From Modestobacter marinus (GTDB lineage: Bacteria > Actinomycetota > Actinomycetes > Mycobacteriales > Geodermatophilaceae): a DNA stretch of 64,000 bases. The DNA lies in assembly GCF_019799945.1 (NCBI RefSeq), contig NZ_JABGCH010000006.1:1-64000 (forward strand), written 5' to 3'. Each line of letters begins with the position of its first letter. Position 1 is the stretch's first letter. Shown piece by piece: positions 30,437 to 44,606 of this stretch. Below the pieces are notes generated by a model. That model did no database searches. It worked only from the letters and a program-made list of their open reading frames with translations, and was not told the origin of the DNA. Position numbers and translations under genes: made by a program.

Positions 30437-30494
30437 AAGGACCCCCTTGCCCCCCACCCCTCGCACGCTCGGGGCGGGGCCCTGCAAGGGGGCC
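30437..30494 (+). repeat. dispersed hairpin element, copy A (after rho)
   Basis: It begins AAGGACCC two bases after the rho TGA. The outer arms CCCCCTTGC and GCAAGGGGG pair perfectly; inside, CCCC-A-CCCC faces GGGG-C-GGGG with one mismatch, around the loop TCGCACGCTC. Between the inner and outer right arms lies a CCCT-type block shared with the other copies. It may terminate rho transcription, but the shared flanks point to a repeat family. Confidence 0.85.
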
Positions 30495-30503
30495 GACAGG
30501 GAT

Positions 30504-30531
30504 CGCCGGTCTCCCGTCTGGGAGACTGGCG
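30504..30531 (+). terminator. 12-bp hairpin between rho and rpmE
   Basis: CGCCGGTCTCCC (30504-30515) pairs with GGGAGACTGGCG (30520-30531), with one G-T wobble and a GTCT loop. It follows repeat copy A by ten bases, so rho is followed by two hairpins in a row before the rpmE leader. A terminator or 3'-end stabiliser is likely. Confidence 0.6.
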
Positions 30532-30618
30532 GACCGTGCCCGACGCCGCCGGGGAATACCCCGACCGTGGCGACGTTCGAACCACCGGACCGACCAGACC
30601 AGAGAGAGGGTGACCGGC

Positions 30619-30843
30619 ATGAAGGCCGACATCCACCCGCACTACGACGTCACCACCGTGACGTGCGGTTGCGGCAACACGTTCACCACGCGCAGCACGG
30701 TGCCCAGCGGTCAGCTGACCGTCGAGACCTGTTCCGCCTGCCACCCCTTCTACACGGGCAAGCAGCGGATCCTGGACACCGGTGGCCGCGTCGCCCGCTT
30801 CGAGAAGCGGTTCGGCAAGCGCAACGCCGGCACCGGCAAGTAG
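30619..30843 (+). CDS. rpmE: 50S ribosomal protein L31 (zinc-binding type)
   Basis: 74 residues, the normal length of bL31. Cys pairs in CGCG (residues 16-19) and CSAC (38-41) are the zinc ligands of the C-plus form, so this is the zinc-replete version rather than the Zur-induced Cys-less paralogue. The ATG at 30619 begins MKADIHPHY, the conserved N-terminus; GAGAGAGGG lies about ten bases upstream, and the in-frame GTG at 30610 is less likely. It sits between rho and prfA, a common actinobacterial order. Confidence 0.95.
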   Translation: MKADIHPHYDVTTVTCGCGNTFTTRSTVPSGQLTVETCSACHPFYTGKQRILDTGGRVARFEKRFGKRNAGTGK

Positions 30844-30849
30844 CTCGTC

Positions 30850-30893
30850 CGACGGCGCCCTCGCCGCCCTCCGGGGTGGTGCGGGCGCCGTCG
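30850..30893 (+). terminator. hairpin after rpmE
   Basis: CGACGGCGCCC (30850-30860) pairs perfectly with GGGCGCCGTCG (30883-30893); the 22-base loop can itself fold weakly. It starts seven bases after the rpmE stop and ends 37 bases before the prfA GTG, so it probably separates rpmE from prfA transcription or limits read-through. Confidence 0.65.
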
Positions 30894-30930
30894 TCATGTC
30901 CGGGCCCAGCACCGTCCTCGAGGAGCGACC

Positions 30931-32007
30931 GTGAGCAGCACTGACGCCGGGGGCGACCGGCTCGCCGGCCTGCTCGCCGAGCACGCCGAGCTGGAGGCCA
31001 CCCTCGCCGACCCGGCGGTGCACACCGACACCGGCCGGGCCCGCCGGCTGGGACGGCGGTACGCCCAGCTCGCGCCGGTGGTGGAGACCGCCCGCGCGCT
31101 GGACGCCGCCCGCGACGACCTGGCCGCCGCCCGCGAGCTGTCCGGGGAGGACGCCTCCTTCGCCGCCGAGGCCGAGCAGCTCGAGCAGCAGGTCGAGGGG
31201 CTGACCGCACGGCTCACCGAGCAGCTGCTGCCCAAGGACCCCGACGACGACAAGGACGTCATCCTCGAGATCAAGGCGGGGGAGGGCGGCGCCGAGTCGG
31301 CGCTGTTCGCCGGTGAACTGCTGCGCATGTACCTGCGGTACGCCGAGCGGCGGGGCTGGGCGACCGAGGTGCTCGACGCGGTCGACGCCGAGCTCGGCGG
31401 TTACAAGGACATCGCGATCGCGGTGAAGGCGCGCGGCGACGAGGGCATCTGGTCGCGGCTGAAGTTCGAGGGCGGCGTGCACCGCGTGCAGCGCGTGCCG
31501 GTCACCGAGTCGCAGGGCCGGATCCACACCTCCGCCGTCGGGGTGCTGGTGCTGCCGGAGGCGGAGGAGGTCGACGTCACCGTCGACCCCAACGACCTGC
31601 GGATCGACGTCTTCCGCTCCTCCGGGCCCGGCGGGCAGAGCGTGAACACCACCGACTCCGCCGTCCGGATCACCCACCTCCCGAGCGGGATCGTGGTCAG
31701 CTCGCAGAACGAGAAGAGCCAGCTGCAGAACCGCGAGTCGGCGCTGCGGGTGCTCCGCTCCCGGCTGCTGGCCGCCGCCCGCGACGAGGCCGCCGCCGCG
31801 GCCAGCGACGCCCGGCGCAGCCAGGTGCGGACCGTCGACCGAAGCGAGCGGGTGCGCACGTACAACTTCCCGGAGAACCGGATCTCCGACCACCGGGTGG
31901 GCTTCAAGGCGCACAACCTGGACCAGGTGCTGGACGGCGACCTCGACCCGGTGATCGACGCGCTGACCGCCGCGCACACCGCCGAGCTGCTGGCGGCCGG
32001 CTCCTGA
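30931..32007 (+). CDS. prfA: peptide chain release factor 1
   Basis: 358 residues. The catalytic GGQ loop reads [15 protein letters not shown] near residue 233, and the stop-codon recognition tripeptide is PVT in [15 protein letters not shown], the RF1 type that reads UAA and UAG. The N-terminal coiled domain is Ala/Glu-rich. The GTG at 30931 follows GAGGAGCGACC, a good ribosome site. Its TGA overlaps the CTG that appears to start prmC, the enzyme that methylates this GGQ glutamine, so product and modifier are encoded in tandem. Confidence 0.96.
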   Translation: MSSTDAGGDRLAGLLAEHAELEATLADPAVHTDTGRARRLGRRYAQLAPVVETARALDAARDDLAAARELSGEDASFAAEAEQLEQQVEGLTARLTEQLLPKDPDDDKDVILEIKAGEGGAESALFAGELLRMYLRYAERRGWATEVLDAVDAELGGYKDIAIAVKARGDEGIWSRLKFEGGVHRVQRVPVTESQGRIHTSAVGVLVLPEAEEVDVTVDPNDLRIDVFRSSGPGGQSVNTTDSAVRITHLPSGIVVSSQNEKSQLQNRESALRVLRSRLLAAARDEAAAAASDARRSQVRTVDRSERVRTYNFPENRISDHRVGFKAHNLDQVLDGDLDPVIDALTAAHTAELLAAGS

Positions 32008-32864
32008 GCGCCCCCCGGCTCCTGGCCGACGCCGCCCGCCGGCTCGTCGACGCCGGGGTCGAGTCACCCCGGGTGGACGCCGAGCTGCTGCTCGCCGCCG
32101 TCCTCGGTGTCTCCCGGGCCGGGCTGCTGACCGTCGGCGACGTGCCCGCGGACGCCGCCGACCGGTTCGCCGGCCTGCTGGAGCAGCGGGCCGCCCGGGT
32201 GCCCCTGCAGCACCTGACCGGGACGGCGCCCTTCCGCCACCTCGACCTCGCCGTCGGCCCCGGGGTGTTCGTGCCCCGCCCGGAGACCGAGCTGATCGCC
32301 GGCTGGGTGCTGGACCGGACCGCCGGGCTCGAGGCCCCCACCGTGGTGGACCTGGGCAGCGGGTCCGGGGCCATCGCCCTGTCGGTGGCGCACGAGCACC
32401 CCGGCGCCCGGGTCGTCGCGGTCGAGCGCGACGCCGGGGCGATCGAGTGGACCCGGCACAACGCGGCGGCCCGGGCGGCGGCGGGGGACACCCCGGTCGA
32501 CGTCCGGCCGGGGGACATGACCGACCCCGGGCTGCTGGCCGAGCTGGACGGCACGGTCGACGTCGTCGTCTCCAACCCCCCGTACGTGCCCGAGGGCGCC
32601 CGGCTGCCGCGGGAGGTCGCCGACCACGACCCGCCGCTGGCGCTGTGGGGCGGCCCGGACGGGCTCGACGTGGTGCGCGGGCTGGTGCGGACCGCGGCGC
32701 GGCTGCTCCGTCCCGGCGGCTGGCTGGGGATCGAGCACGCCGACCAGCAGGGCAGCTCGCTGCCGGCGCTGGTGCGGTCCGCCGGTGGCTGGACCGAGGT
32801 CGCCGACCACCCCGACCTGGCCGGTCGCCCCCGGTACACGACCGCGCGGCGCGACCGGCAGTGA
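32004..32864 (+). CDS. prmC: release-factor glutamine methyltransferase
   Basis: Methylates the glutamine of GGQ in release factors with S-adenosylmethionine. The SAM site is [16 protein letters not shown], and the catalytic loop is [14 protein letters not shown] with the NPPY signature. The first ordinary start is GTG at 32073, but the conserved N-terminal helix ([26 protein letters not shown]) is encoded upstream in the same frame, back to CTG at 32004. That CTG overlaps the prfA stop (CTGA), exactly where related genes would be expected to have GTGA or ATGA. With this start the protein is 286 residues, the usual size. I therefore favour a CTG start, with moderate confidence in that detail. 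Confidence 0.88.
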   Translation: MSAPRLLADAARRLVDAGVESPRVDAELLLAAVLGVSRAGLLTVGDVPADAADRFAGLLEQRAARVPLQHLTGTAPFRHLDLAVGPGVFVPRPETELIAGWVLDRTAGLEAPTVVDLGSGSGAIALSVAHEHPGARVVAVERDAGAIEWTRHNAAARAAAGDTPVDVRPGDMTDPGLLAELDGTVDVVVSNPPYVPEGARLPREVADHDPPLALWGGPDGLDVVRGLVRTAARLLRPGGWLGIEHADQQGSSLPALVRSAGGWTEVADHPDLAGRPRYTTARRDRQ

Positions 32865-33520
32865 CAGACTCCGGTCCCGTGGCCGACGTCTTCGACTGCA
32901 GTGAACCCGCTCGGCGCGAGGAGGGGCTCGCCGCCGCCGCCGCGGCGCTGTCCCGCGGCGAGCTCGCGCTGATCCCCACGGACACCGTCTACGGCGTCGC
33001 CGCCGACGCCTTCACCCCCGCGGCGGTGACCCGGCTCCTCGCGGCGAAGAACCGCGGGCGCAGCATGCCCGTCCCCGTGCTGATCGGCGAGGCGTCGACG
33101 CTGGCCGGGCTGGTGGCGACGGTGCCGCCGGTGGCGAACCGGCTCGCCCAGGCGTTTTGGCCGGGCGGCCTCACCCTGGTCGTCGAGCACGCGCCCACGC
33201 TGGCCTGGGACCTCGGCGACGCGGAGGGCACCGTCGCCGTCCGGCTGCCCGACGACGACGTCGCCCGTGACCTGCTGCGCCGCACCGGGCCGCTGGCCGT
33301 GTCCAGCGCCAACCGGTCCGGCCGCCCGGCGGCCACCACGGCCGCCGAGGCGCAGTACCAGCTGGGGGAGCACGCGGCGGTGGTGCTCGACGGCGGCCCG
33401 CGGGTCGACAGCCGGCCGAGCACGATCGTCGACTGCACCGCGCCGATCCCCCGGGTGCTGCGGATCGGCGCGATCGACGTCGACCGGCTGCGCGAGGTCG
33501 TGCCCGAGCTCACCGACTGA
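32861..33520 (+). CDS. tsaC: L-threonylcarbamoyladenylate synthase
   Basis: 219 residues of the YrdC/Sua5 core, without the extra Sua5 C-terminal domain. It makes threonylcarbamoyl-AMP for the t6A base of tRNAs reading ANN codons. Landmarks are LIPTDTVYGVAADA, KNRGRSMPVPVLI, FWPGGLTLVV, LAVSSANRSG and RPSTIVDC. The GTG at 32861 overlaps the prmC TGA; a GTG at 32879 (VADVFDCS) is the alternative. prfA-prmC-tsaC is a conserved translation-related run in actinobacteria. Confidence 0.93.
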   Translation: MTDSGPVADVFDCSEPARREEGLAAAAAALSRGELALIPTDTVYGVAADAFTPAAVTRLLAAKNRGRSMPVPVLIGEASTLAGLVATVPPVANRLAQAFWPGGLTLVVEHAPTLAWDLGDAEGTVAVRLPDDDVARDLLRRTGPLAVSSANRSGRPAATTAAEAQYQLGEHAAVVLDGGPRVDSRPSTIVDCTAPIPRVLRIGAIDVDRLREVVPELTD

Positions 33521-33681
33521 TCGGCGGACCCCGTCCTCCGGCGGGCCTCGGCAGGAGGGCAGTCTCTCGCGAACCGGCTTCGCACAGCCTGTTCTGATCG
33601 GCGGCACCGGCCGCAGGCGATACCGTGGACAGATCGCCCGCGCGCGCCGACGCCCTCGCCGACCTCTGGAGTGCAGCCTCG

Positions 33682-34971
33682 ATGAGCACCCCCTACTGGG
33701 GCCCGGACTTCGATGCCCTGGCCGCCTTCGACCCGGAGATCTCCGGCGTGGTCCTCGACGAGCTGGACCGGCTGCGCGGCGGTCTGCAGCTGATCGCCAG
33801 CGAGAACTTCACCAGCCCGGCCGTCCTCGCCGCGCTGGGCAGCACGCTGTCGAACAAGTACGCCGAGGGCTATCCGGGACGGCGGTACTACGGCGGCTGC
33901 GAGGTCGTGGACCGGGCCGAGGAGATCGGCATCGCGCGGGCGAAGGAGCTCTTCGGCGCCGAGCACGCCAACCTGCAGCCGCACTCCGGCGCGAGCGCGA
34001 ACCTGGCCGCCTACGGCGCCTTCCTGCAGCCCGGCGACACCCTGCTCGGCATGGCCCTGCCGCACGGCGGTCACCTCACCCACGGCACCAAGGTCAGCTT
34101 CTCCGGGAAGTGGTTCAACGCCGTCCAGTACGGCGTCGACGAGCGGACCGAGCACATCGACTACGACCAGGTGCGCGCCCTCGCCCGCGAGCACCGGCCT
34201 AAGCTCATCGTCGCCGGTGGCTCGGCCATCCCGCGGCTGATCGACTTCGCCGCCTTCCGGGAGATCGCCGACGAGGTCGGCGCGATCTTCATGGTCGACG
34301 CGGCGCACTTCATCGGCCTGGTCGCCGGCAAGGCGATCCCCTCGCCGGTGCCCCACGCCGACGTGGTCACCTTCACCACCCACAAGGTGCTGCGCGGCCC
34401 GCGCGGCGGCGCCATCGTCTGCACGGCCGAGCACGCCAAGGCGATCGACAAGTCGGCCTTCCCGATGATGCAGGGCGGGCCGCTCATGCACGCCATCGCC
34501 GCCAAGGCGGTGAACCTCAAGGAGTGCCTGCAGCCCGAGTACCAGGCCTACGCCCGGCAGGTGATCAGCAACGCCCAGGCGCTCACCGAGGGCCTGGCCG
34601 CCGAGGGGCTGCGCCCGGTCGCCGGCGGCACGGACACCCACCTGGCGCTGCTGGACCTCCGCGAGGTCACCGACGCCGCCGGCACGCCGGTCACCGGCAA
34701 GATCGCCGAGGCGCGCTGCGACGCCGCCGGGATCGTGCTGAACAAGAACGCCATCCCGTTCGACCCGCAGCCGGCCTCGGTGGCCTCCGGGATCCGGGTG
34801 GGCAGCCCGTCGGTCACCACGCAGGGCATGGTCGAGGCGGACATGAAGTCGATCGCGTCGCTGATCGGGACGGCGATCCGGGACGCCGACGGCTCGCGCA
34901 CCGCCGAGGTGGCCGCCGGCGTCCGCGACCTGGTCGCCGCGCATCCCGCTTACCCGGCGCCCACCCGCTGA
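33682..34971 (+). CDS. glyA: serine hydroxymethyltransferase
   Basis: 429 residues. A PLP enzyme that moves the serine hydroxymethyl group to tetrahydrofolate, giving glycine. The Schiff-base lysine is in [14 protein letters not shown] near residue 235; other landmarks are [23 protein letters not shown] and the substrate loop MMQGGPLMH. The ATG at 33682 begins MSTPYWGPD and has GGAG about ten bases before it. The 160 bases upstream of it after tsaC hold no gene; no glycine or folate riboswitch could be recognised. wecA starts four bases after the stop. Confidence 0.95.
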   Translation: MSTPYWGPDFDALAAFDPEISGVVLDELDRLRGGLQLIASENFTSPAVLAALGSTLSNKYAEGYPGRRYYGGCEVVDRAEEIGIARAKELFGAEHANLQPHSGASANLAAYGAFLQPGDTLLGMALPHGGHLTHGTKVSFSGKWFNAVQYGVDERTEHIDYDQVRALAREHRPKLIVAGGSAIPRLIDFAAFREIADEVGAIFMVDAAHFIGLVAGKAIPSPVPHADVVTFTTHKVLRGPRGGAIVCTAEHAKAIDKSAFPMMQGGPLMHAIAAKAVNLKECLQPEYQAYARQVISNAQALTEGLAAEGLRPVAGGTDTHLALLDLREVTDAAGTPVTGKIAEARCDAAGIVLNKNAIPFDPQPASVASGIRVGSPSVTTQGMVEADMKSIASLIGTAIRDADGSRTAEVAAGVRDLVAAHPAYPAPTR

Positions 34972-34974
34972 GCC

Positions 34975-36285
34975 ATGCGCGAGTACGCCGTCGTCCTCCT
35001 CGCCGCCGCGCTGGTCACCTTCCTGGCCACGCCGGTCGTGCGGGTGGCGGCGGTCCGCTTCCGGGTGATGGCCGCGGTCCGCGACCGTGACGTGCACGTC
35101 ATCCCCACCCCGCGGGGCGGGGGAGTGGCGATGTACCTCGGCGTCGCGGCCGGGGTGCTGGTCGCCTCGCGGCTGCCCTCGTTGCAGCGCAGCTTCGAGT
35201 TCAACACCCAGACCGTCGGCGTCCTGGTCGCCGGCGGCCTGATCTGCCTGCTCGGCGTCCTGGACGACCGCTTCGGCCTGGACGCGCTGACCAAGCTCAC
35301 CGGGCAGATCGCCGCGGCCGGCGTGATGGTGCTCTTCGGCGTGCAGCTGTCGTTCCTGTTCCTGCCGTTCGCCGACATCGGCACGCTGTCGCTCGGGCCG
35401 GACGTCGGCGTGCCGGCGACCGTGCTGCTGACCGTGCTCACGGTGAACGCGCTGAACTTCATCGACGGCCTCGACGGGCTGGCCGCGGGCGTGTCCGCGA
35501 TCGCCGCGGTCGCCTTCTTCGCCTACAGCTACCACCTGGGCCTGGTCGGCTACGACGACGTGGCCAGCGCCCCGGCGCTGATCACCGCCGTGCTCGCCGG
35601 CGCCTGCCTGGGCTTCCTCCCGCACAACTTCAGCCCGGCCCGGATCTTCATGGGCGACTCGGGGTCGATGCTGGTGGGCCTCATGCTGTCCGCGGCCGCG
35701 GTGTCGGCCACCGGGCAGACCGACTCCCAGACCCTCGGCTCGGCGGCGAACCTGCTGCCGCTCACCTTGCCCCTGCTGATCCCGGTCGCGGTGCTCTTCA
35801 TCCCGTTCGTCGACCTGCTCCTGGCCGTGGTCCGCCGCAGCCTGCGCGGGCAGTCGCCGTTCGCGCCGGACAAGATGCACCTGCACCACCGGCTGCTGTC
35901 GATCGGGCACTCGCACCGCCGCGCCGTGCTGATCATGTACTTCTGGGCCGCGCTGCTCAGCTTCGGCGCGGTCGCGCTGTCGATCACCGGCGGGACCGTC
36001 GAGGTGCTCGTCGTCATCGGGGCGCTGCTGGTGGTGGGCGTGATGGTCGTGCTCAGCCCGCGGGCCCGCCGCGAGGCGATCGCCGCCCGTCAGTCAGAGT
36101 TGGCGGCCATGAAGCAGCGCAGCAGGGCCGCGCACCCGGCCAACGGGACCACCCGTCCGCGCGAGTCGCCACCGGCCGCCGTCGGTGGCGCGACGGACTC
36201 CCCGACGGCGGTCCCCCCGGCGGCCACCCCCTCGACGGCGGCCTCGCCCCCGGCGGCCACCCCGGCCGCCGGGGTGCCCCGGTGA
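34975..36285 (+). CDS. wecA: WecA/TagO-type undecaprenyl(decaprenyl)-phosphate GlcNAc-1-phosphate transferase
   Basis: 436 residues, a polytopic membrane enzyme of the MraY/WecA family that starts cell-wall polymer (in mycolata, arabinogalactan linker) synthesis on a polyprenyl phosphate. Motifs in order: VIPTPRGGG, LLGVLDDRFGL, NALNFIDGLDGLAAG, RIFMGDSGSMLVG and the His-rich loop DKMHLHHRLLSIGHSHRR. About ten to eleven hydrophobic segments are visible. The last 70 residues are a hydrophilic Ala/Pro/Thr tail absent from the catalytic core. The position between glyA and the atp operon is conserved in actinobacteria. The stop overlaps the next GTG by four bases. Confidence 0.92.
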   Translation: MREYAVVLLAAALVTFLATPVVRVAAVRFRVMAAVRDRDVHVIPTPRGGGVAMYLGVAAGVLVASRLPSLQRSFEFNTQTVGVLVAGGLICLLGVLDDRFGLDALTKLTGQIAAAGVMVLFGVQLSFLFLPFADIGTLSLGPDVGVPATVLLTVLTVNALNFIDGLDGLAAGVSAIAAVAFFAYSYHLGLVGYDDVASAPALITAVLAGACLGFLPHNFSPARIFMGDSGSMLVGLMLSAAAVSATGQTDSQTLGSAANLLPLTLPLLIPVAVLFIPFVDLLLAVVRRSLRGQSPFAPDKMHLHHRLLSIGHSHRRAVLIMYFWAALLSFGAVALSITGGTVEVLVVIGALLVVGVMVVLSPRARREAIAARQSELAAMKQRSRAAHPANGTTRPRESPPAAVGGATDSPTAVPPAATPSTAASPPAATPAAGVPR

Positions 36286-36791
36286 CCGCCGCGCCACCGG
36301 CCCGCAGCTCCGCGCCCTGGGACGTCTCGTTCCTGCGGCCGGGTCTGGCGGCCACGCTGGTGCTCACCGCGGTCGCCGCCCCGGTGGTCGGCCTGCTGCT
36401 GGGCTGGGCCGACGCGGTGGGCGTGGTCCTCGGTGCCGCCGTCGTCGCCGCCTTCTTCTGCGTCTCCGCCTGGGTGATCGCCTGGGCCGGACGGATCGAC
36501 GACAGCTTCGCGCTGGTCGCCGCGCTGGGCACCTTCGCGGTCAAGGTGATCGTGCTCTTCGCGGTGCTCCAGTCGCTGCCGGACGACGGCTGGGTCGACC
36601 TGCGCGTGCTGGCCTGGACCGTGGTCGTCGGCGCCCTCCTCTGGAGCGGCGTGCAGGCGCGGTGGGTCTGGACCCGGCAGCTGTACTACGTCACCCCGCC
36701 GGCGCCACCCGCCGTCACCCCGTCGGGTGGCCCCCGGACCCCCGCCCCGGGGGCCGCCGACGACCCGGAAACCCCCACGACACGCGGCTGA
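36282..36791 (+). CDS. AtpI-like membrane protein of the atp operon
   Basis: 169 residues with four hydrophobic segments (about residues 23-45, 48-70, 80-98 and 106-124) and a Pro/Thr-rich soluble tail. Length, topology and position ahead of the ATP synthase genes fit the poorly conserved subunit I proteins that assist c-ring assembly. Charged residues in AGRIDDSF lie between the membrane segments. The GTG at 36282 overlaps the wecA TGA. Sequence alone does not prove the family. Confidence 0.7.
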   Translation: MTAAPPARSSAPWDVSFLRPGLAATLVLTAVAAPVVGLLLGWADAVGVVLGAAVVAAFFCVSAWVIAWAGRIDDSFALVAALGTFAVKVIVLFAVLQSLPDDGWVDLRVLAWTVVVGALLWSGVQARWVWTRQLYYVTPPAPPAVTPSGGPRTPAPGAADDPETPTTRG

Positions 36792-36805
36792 TAGTGTCCT
36801 GAGCG

Positions 36806-37131
36806 ATGGCCGAGGACACGCCCGCACGTGGGGGTGCCCGACCGCGATCCGAGACGTCCACCCAGCACCAGCCCAGCGGGGCCGATGTGGGGTGGGGCAT
36901 CACCGGGACCATGCTCTCGGGGATCATCGTCTGGGGTGGCGTCGGGCTGGCCCTCGACCGCTGGCTGGGGACGCAGTTCTTCGTCCTCATCGGCGTGATC
37001 CTCGGCCTCAGCGTGGCCATCTACATCGTGATCATGAAGTACGCCCCGCCCGTGCCGCCGGCCGGCCGGGCAGGGCGCGGAACCGCCTCGGGTGGCCGTC
37101 GGAGCCGGCCCAGGACGCAGAAGGGACAACG

Positions 37132-37135
<4 letters not shown>
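36806..37135 (+). CDS. AtpZ/AtpI family protein
   Basis: 109 residues: a hydrophilic lead, then two transmembrane segments around GWGITGTMLSGIIVWGGVG and FFVLIGVILGLSVAIYIVI with LDRWLGTQ between, and a basic tail. This two-helix pattern with a Gly-rich first helix is that of AtpZ, proposed to work with AtpI in magnesium or calcium transport and c-ring assembly. It starts 14 bases after the preceding gene. Its TGA overlaps the atpB GTG, and its last codons supply the atpB ribosome site. Confidence 0.75.
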
Positions 37136-38284
<1,149 letters not shown>

Positions 38285-38342
38285 GCCGGCTGCTCCAGCG
38301 TTGATCGACGCCGGTGCCGATTCGAGACGGGAACACTGACAC

Positions 38343-38936
38343 ATGAGCATCCTGGCCGCCGAGGCGCACAACCCGTTGATCCCGCCCGTGGGCGAGATCA
38401 TCGTGGGGGTCATCGCCTTCGCGATCCTCTACTTCGTGCTGGCGAAGTTCGTCTTCCCGCAGATGGAGAAGACGTTCGTCGCCCGCCGCGAGGCGATCGA
38501 AGGTGGCATCGAGCGGGCCGAGGCCATGCAGGCCGAGGCCAAGGCGGCGCTGGACCAGTACCGCGCCCAGCTCGCCGAGGCGCGGACCGAGGCGGCGCAG
38601 ATCCGCGACGCCGCCCGGGCCGAGGGGCAGCAGATCATCGAGCAGCTCCGCGCCCAAGCGCAGGAGGAGTCGGCCCGCATCGTCGCCCGCGGCGAGGAGC
38701 AGCTGGCCGCCTCCCGGCAGCAGGTCATCAACGAGCTGCGCGGCCAGATCGGCGCGCTCGCGGTCGACCTGGCCGGCCGGGTCGTCGGTGAGTCCCTCGC
38801 CGACGACGCCCGTCGCAGCGGCACCGTCGACCGGTTCCTGGACCAGCTCGACGGCATGAGCGCAACCACCCCCGACGGCCAGGCCGGCCGCGGACAGGGT
38901 GGCGCCACCGTCTACGTCCCGCAGGACGCGCGCTGA
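38343..38936 (+). CDS. atpF: ATP synthase F0 subunit b
   Basis: 197 residues: one N-terminal membrane helix (EIIVGVIAFAILYFVLAKFVF, residues about 18-38), then a long Ala/Glu/Arg/Gln coiled coil to about 165, and a short Gly/Ser-rich end. It is the stator stalk that holds F1 against rotation, bound to delta. The start is the ATG at 38343. The stop overlaps the atpH ATG by one base (TGATG). Confidence 0.94.
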   Translation: MSILAAEAHNPLIPPVGEIIVGVIAFAILYFVLAKFVFPQMEKTFVARREAIEGGIERAEAMQAEAKAALDQYRAQLAEARTEAAQIRDAARAEGQQIIEQLRAQAQEESARIVARGEEQLAASRQQVINELRGQIGALAVDLAGRVVGESLADDARRSGTVDRFLDQLDGMSATTPDGQAGRGQGGATVYVPQDAR

Positions 38937-39766
38937 TGGACGCTGCCAGCCGCGCGGCCATGGTGGCCGCCCGAGCCAGCCTGCAGGAGCAGACCGGCGG
39001 TGCCCGCAGTCGCAACCGCGGCGAGGCAATGCTGGTCCTGGCCGACGAGCTGTTCGCCGTCGCGCACCTGCTCGACGGGCAGCCGACGCTGCGCCGCGCG
39101 TTGTCCGACGCCTCGGTCCGACCCGAGGACCGGGCCGGGCTCGCCCGCCGGCTGCTGGGTGCCCAGGTGCAGCCGGGCACGCTGGAGCTCGTCGAGACCG
39201 TCGCCCGGCAGCGCTGGTCGCGGCCGCTGGACCTCGTCGAGGCCACCGAGACCCTCGCCACGGAGGCGGCGCTCGACGCCGCCGACGCCCGTGGGGAGCT
39301 CGACGGCGTCGAGGACGAGCTGTTCCGGTTCGGCCGGATCATCGCGGGGGACGCCGACCTGGCCCGGATCCTCGGGAACCCGGCGGCTCCCCGGGAGGGC
39401 AAGGCAGCGCTGCTGGACCGGCTGCTGGCCGGGAAGGTCAGCCCGGTCACCGAGCGGCTGGTGCGGAACCACCTGACCAGCTCGCACGTGCACAACCCGG
39501 AGAGCGGGATGGAGCGGCTCTCCGTCGCTGCGGCCCGCCGCCGTGGCCGGTCGGTCGCGCACGTGACCAGCGCCGTCCCGCTGACCGCGGCCCAGGAGCA
39601 GCGGCTGGCCGCTTCCCTGGAGCGGATGTACGGACGCCCCATGGGCCTCCAGGTGCAGGTCGACCCGGAGCTGCTCGGCGGCCTGGTCATCCGCGTCGAC
39701 GACGAGGTCATCGACGGCAGCATCGCCCACCGACTCGAGGCCGCCGGCCGGCGGCTGGCCGGCTGA
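38936..39766 (+). CDS. atpH: ATP synthase F1 subunit delta
   Basis: 276 residues, longer than the 180 or so of E. coli but normal for actinobacteria. The N-terminal helical domain is followed by the C-terminal conserved part ([20 protein letters not shown], then [20 protein letters not shown]). It links the stator b subunits to the top of the alpha3-beta3 head. The ATG at 38936 shares its first base with the atpF stop, so translation is coupled. A 64-base gap with AGAAGAGGA follows before atpA. Confidence 0.94.
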   Translation: MDAASRAAMVAARASLQEQTGGARSRNRGEAMLVLADELFAVAHLLDGQPTLRRALSDASVRPEDRAGLARRLLGAQVQPGTLELVETVARQRWSRPLDLVEATETLATEAALDAADARGELDGVEDELFRFGRIIAGDADLARILGNPAAPREGKAALLDRLLAGKVSPVTERLVRNHLTSSHVHNPESGMERLSVAAARRRGRSVAHVTSAVPLTAAQEQRLAASLERMYGRPMGLQVQVDPELLGGLVIRVDDEVIDGSIAHRLEAAGRRLAG

Positions 39767-39830
39767 CCGCCGACCTCCCACCCCGCCGCCCGCACCACCA
39801 CAGACACCAGCAGAAGAGGACGCGAGAGCC

Positions 39831-41468
<1,638 letters not shown>

Positions 41469-41470
41469 CC

Positions 41471-43961
<2,491 letters not shown>

Positions 43962-43969
43962 CGAAGTAG

Positions 43970-44024
43970 AAGGACCCCCTGCCCCCGCCACCCGTAGGCT
44001 CGCGGCGGGACCCTGCAGGGGGCC
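43970..44024 (+). repeat. dispersed hairpin element, copy B (after atpD)
   Basis: It begins AAGGACCC nine bases after the atpD stop. The outer arms CCCCCTGC and GCAGGGGG pair perfectly and the inner arms CCCGCC and GGCGGG pair perfectly. The CCCTGCA block near the right arm and the ending GGGGGCC match copy A. If it terminates transcription, atpC would need its own promoter. Confidence 0.85.
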
Positions 44025-44139
44025 TGACCACGGCCGGGTCGCCCTTGTGGGGTGACCCGGCCGTCGCCGTTCGCATGGTCTCCGGGACGCGGGGTGACGC
44101 CGCGAGGGTCGGTGGGCCACGATCGGATGAAATCAGAAC

Positions 44140-44457
44140 GTGCCGCTCAAGGAACCGTGGCGACCTGACGACCATGTGCTGCAGTGCGTCCGAGAGGCGG
44201 ACGTCGGCGCAGGAGCAGATGTGCACAGGTGGGACCTCGCAGGGGTGCTGCGGAGGACGGACACGGACGAGCCGGACGGCGCGGGGCTCCCGCAGCCGCT
44301 GCCGACGGACGCTCTCGAGTGGAGCTGGCCGCCCTACGCCCCCGTGGAGGGTGAGCCGTTCCCCGAGGACGACGACTGGGCCCCCGCGTCGGTCGTCTGG
44401 CACCCCTTGGTGCGCCTCGGCCGGTGGACCGTGGTGTACCGGCGCAGCGCTTCCTGA
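44140..44457 (+). CDS. hypothetical protein inserted between atpD and atpC
   Basis: A GTG-to-TGA frame of 105 codons. The second half reads like protein (ALEWSWPPYAPVEGEPFPEDDDW, then VRLGRWTVVYRRSAS), with high G/C third positions. The first half uses codons that are rare here (CGA, CCT, CAT, AGG, GGA), so the true start may be internal or the gene recently acquired. It is acidic and Trp-rich with no membrane segment. No ribosome site precedes the GTG, and no family is recognised. A gene at this place is unusual for an atp operon. About 115 bases before it (44025-44139) show nothing. Confidence 0.45.
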   Translation: MPLKEPWRPDDHVLQCVREADVGAGADVHRWDLAGVLRRTDTDEPDGAGLPQPLPTDALEWSWPPYAPVEGEPFPEDDDWAPASVVWHPLVRLGRWTVVYRRSAS

Positions 44458-44606
44458 CGTCACACCACCACCTCGCTGCCCGGCCGGTGGGCGAGTGGCC
44501 TGCCGCGCCCGGTTAGAGTGGACACCGACCCGTCGCCGTGTCCGTCCGGACCGGCGGCCCCGCACCGTCGGCCGCGCGCCGGCCCGGTGGAACCCCGAGG
44601 AGTGTC

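Noticed and set aside
31204-31260. Another copy of the hairpin repeat (aaggaccccga)
   Set aside because: The match is part of the prfA coding sequence (PKDPDDD) and has no complementary right arm.
33521-33681. Possible riboswitch before glyA
   Set aside because: No tandem glycine-aptamer or ZTP-type fold could be recognised in the 160 bases; only a GATACC-like -10 string is present.
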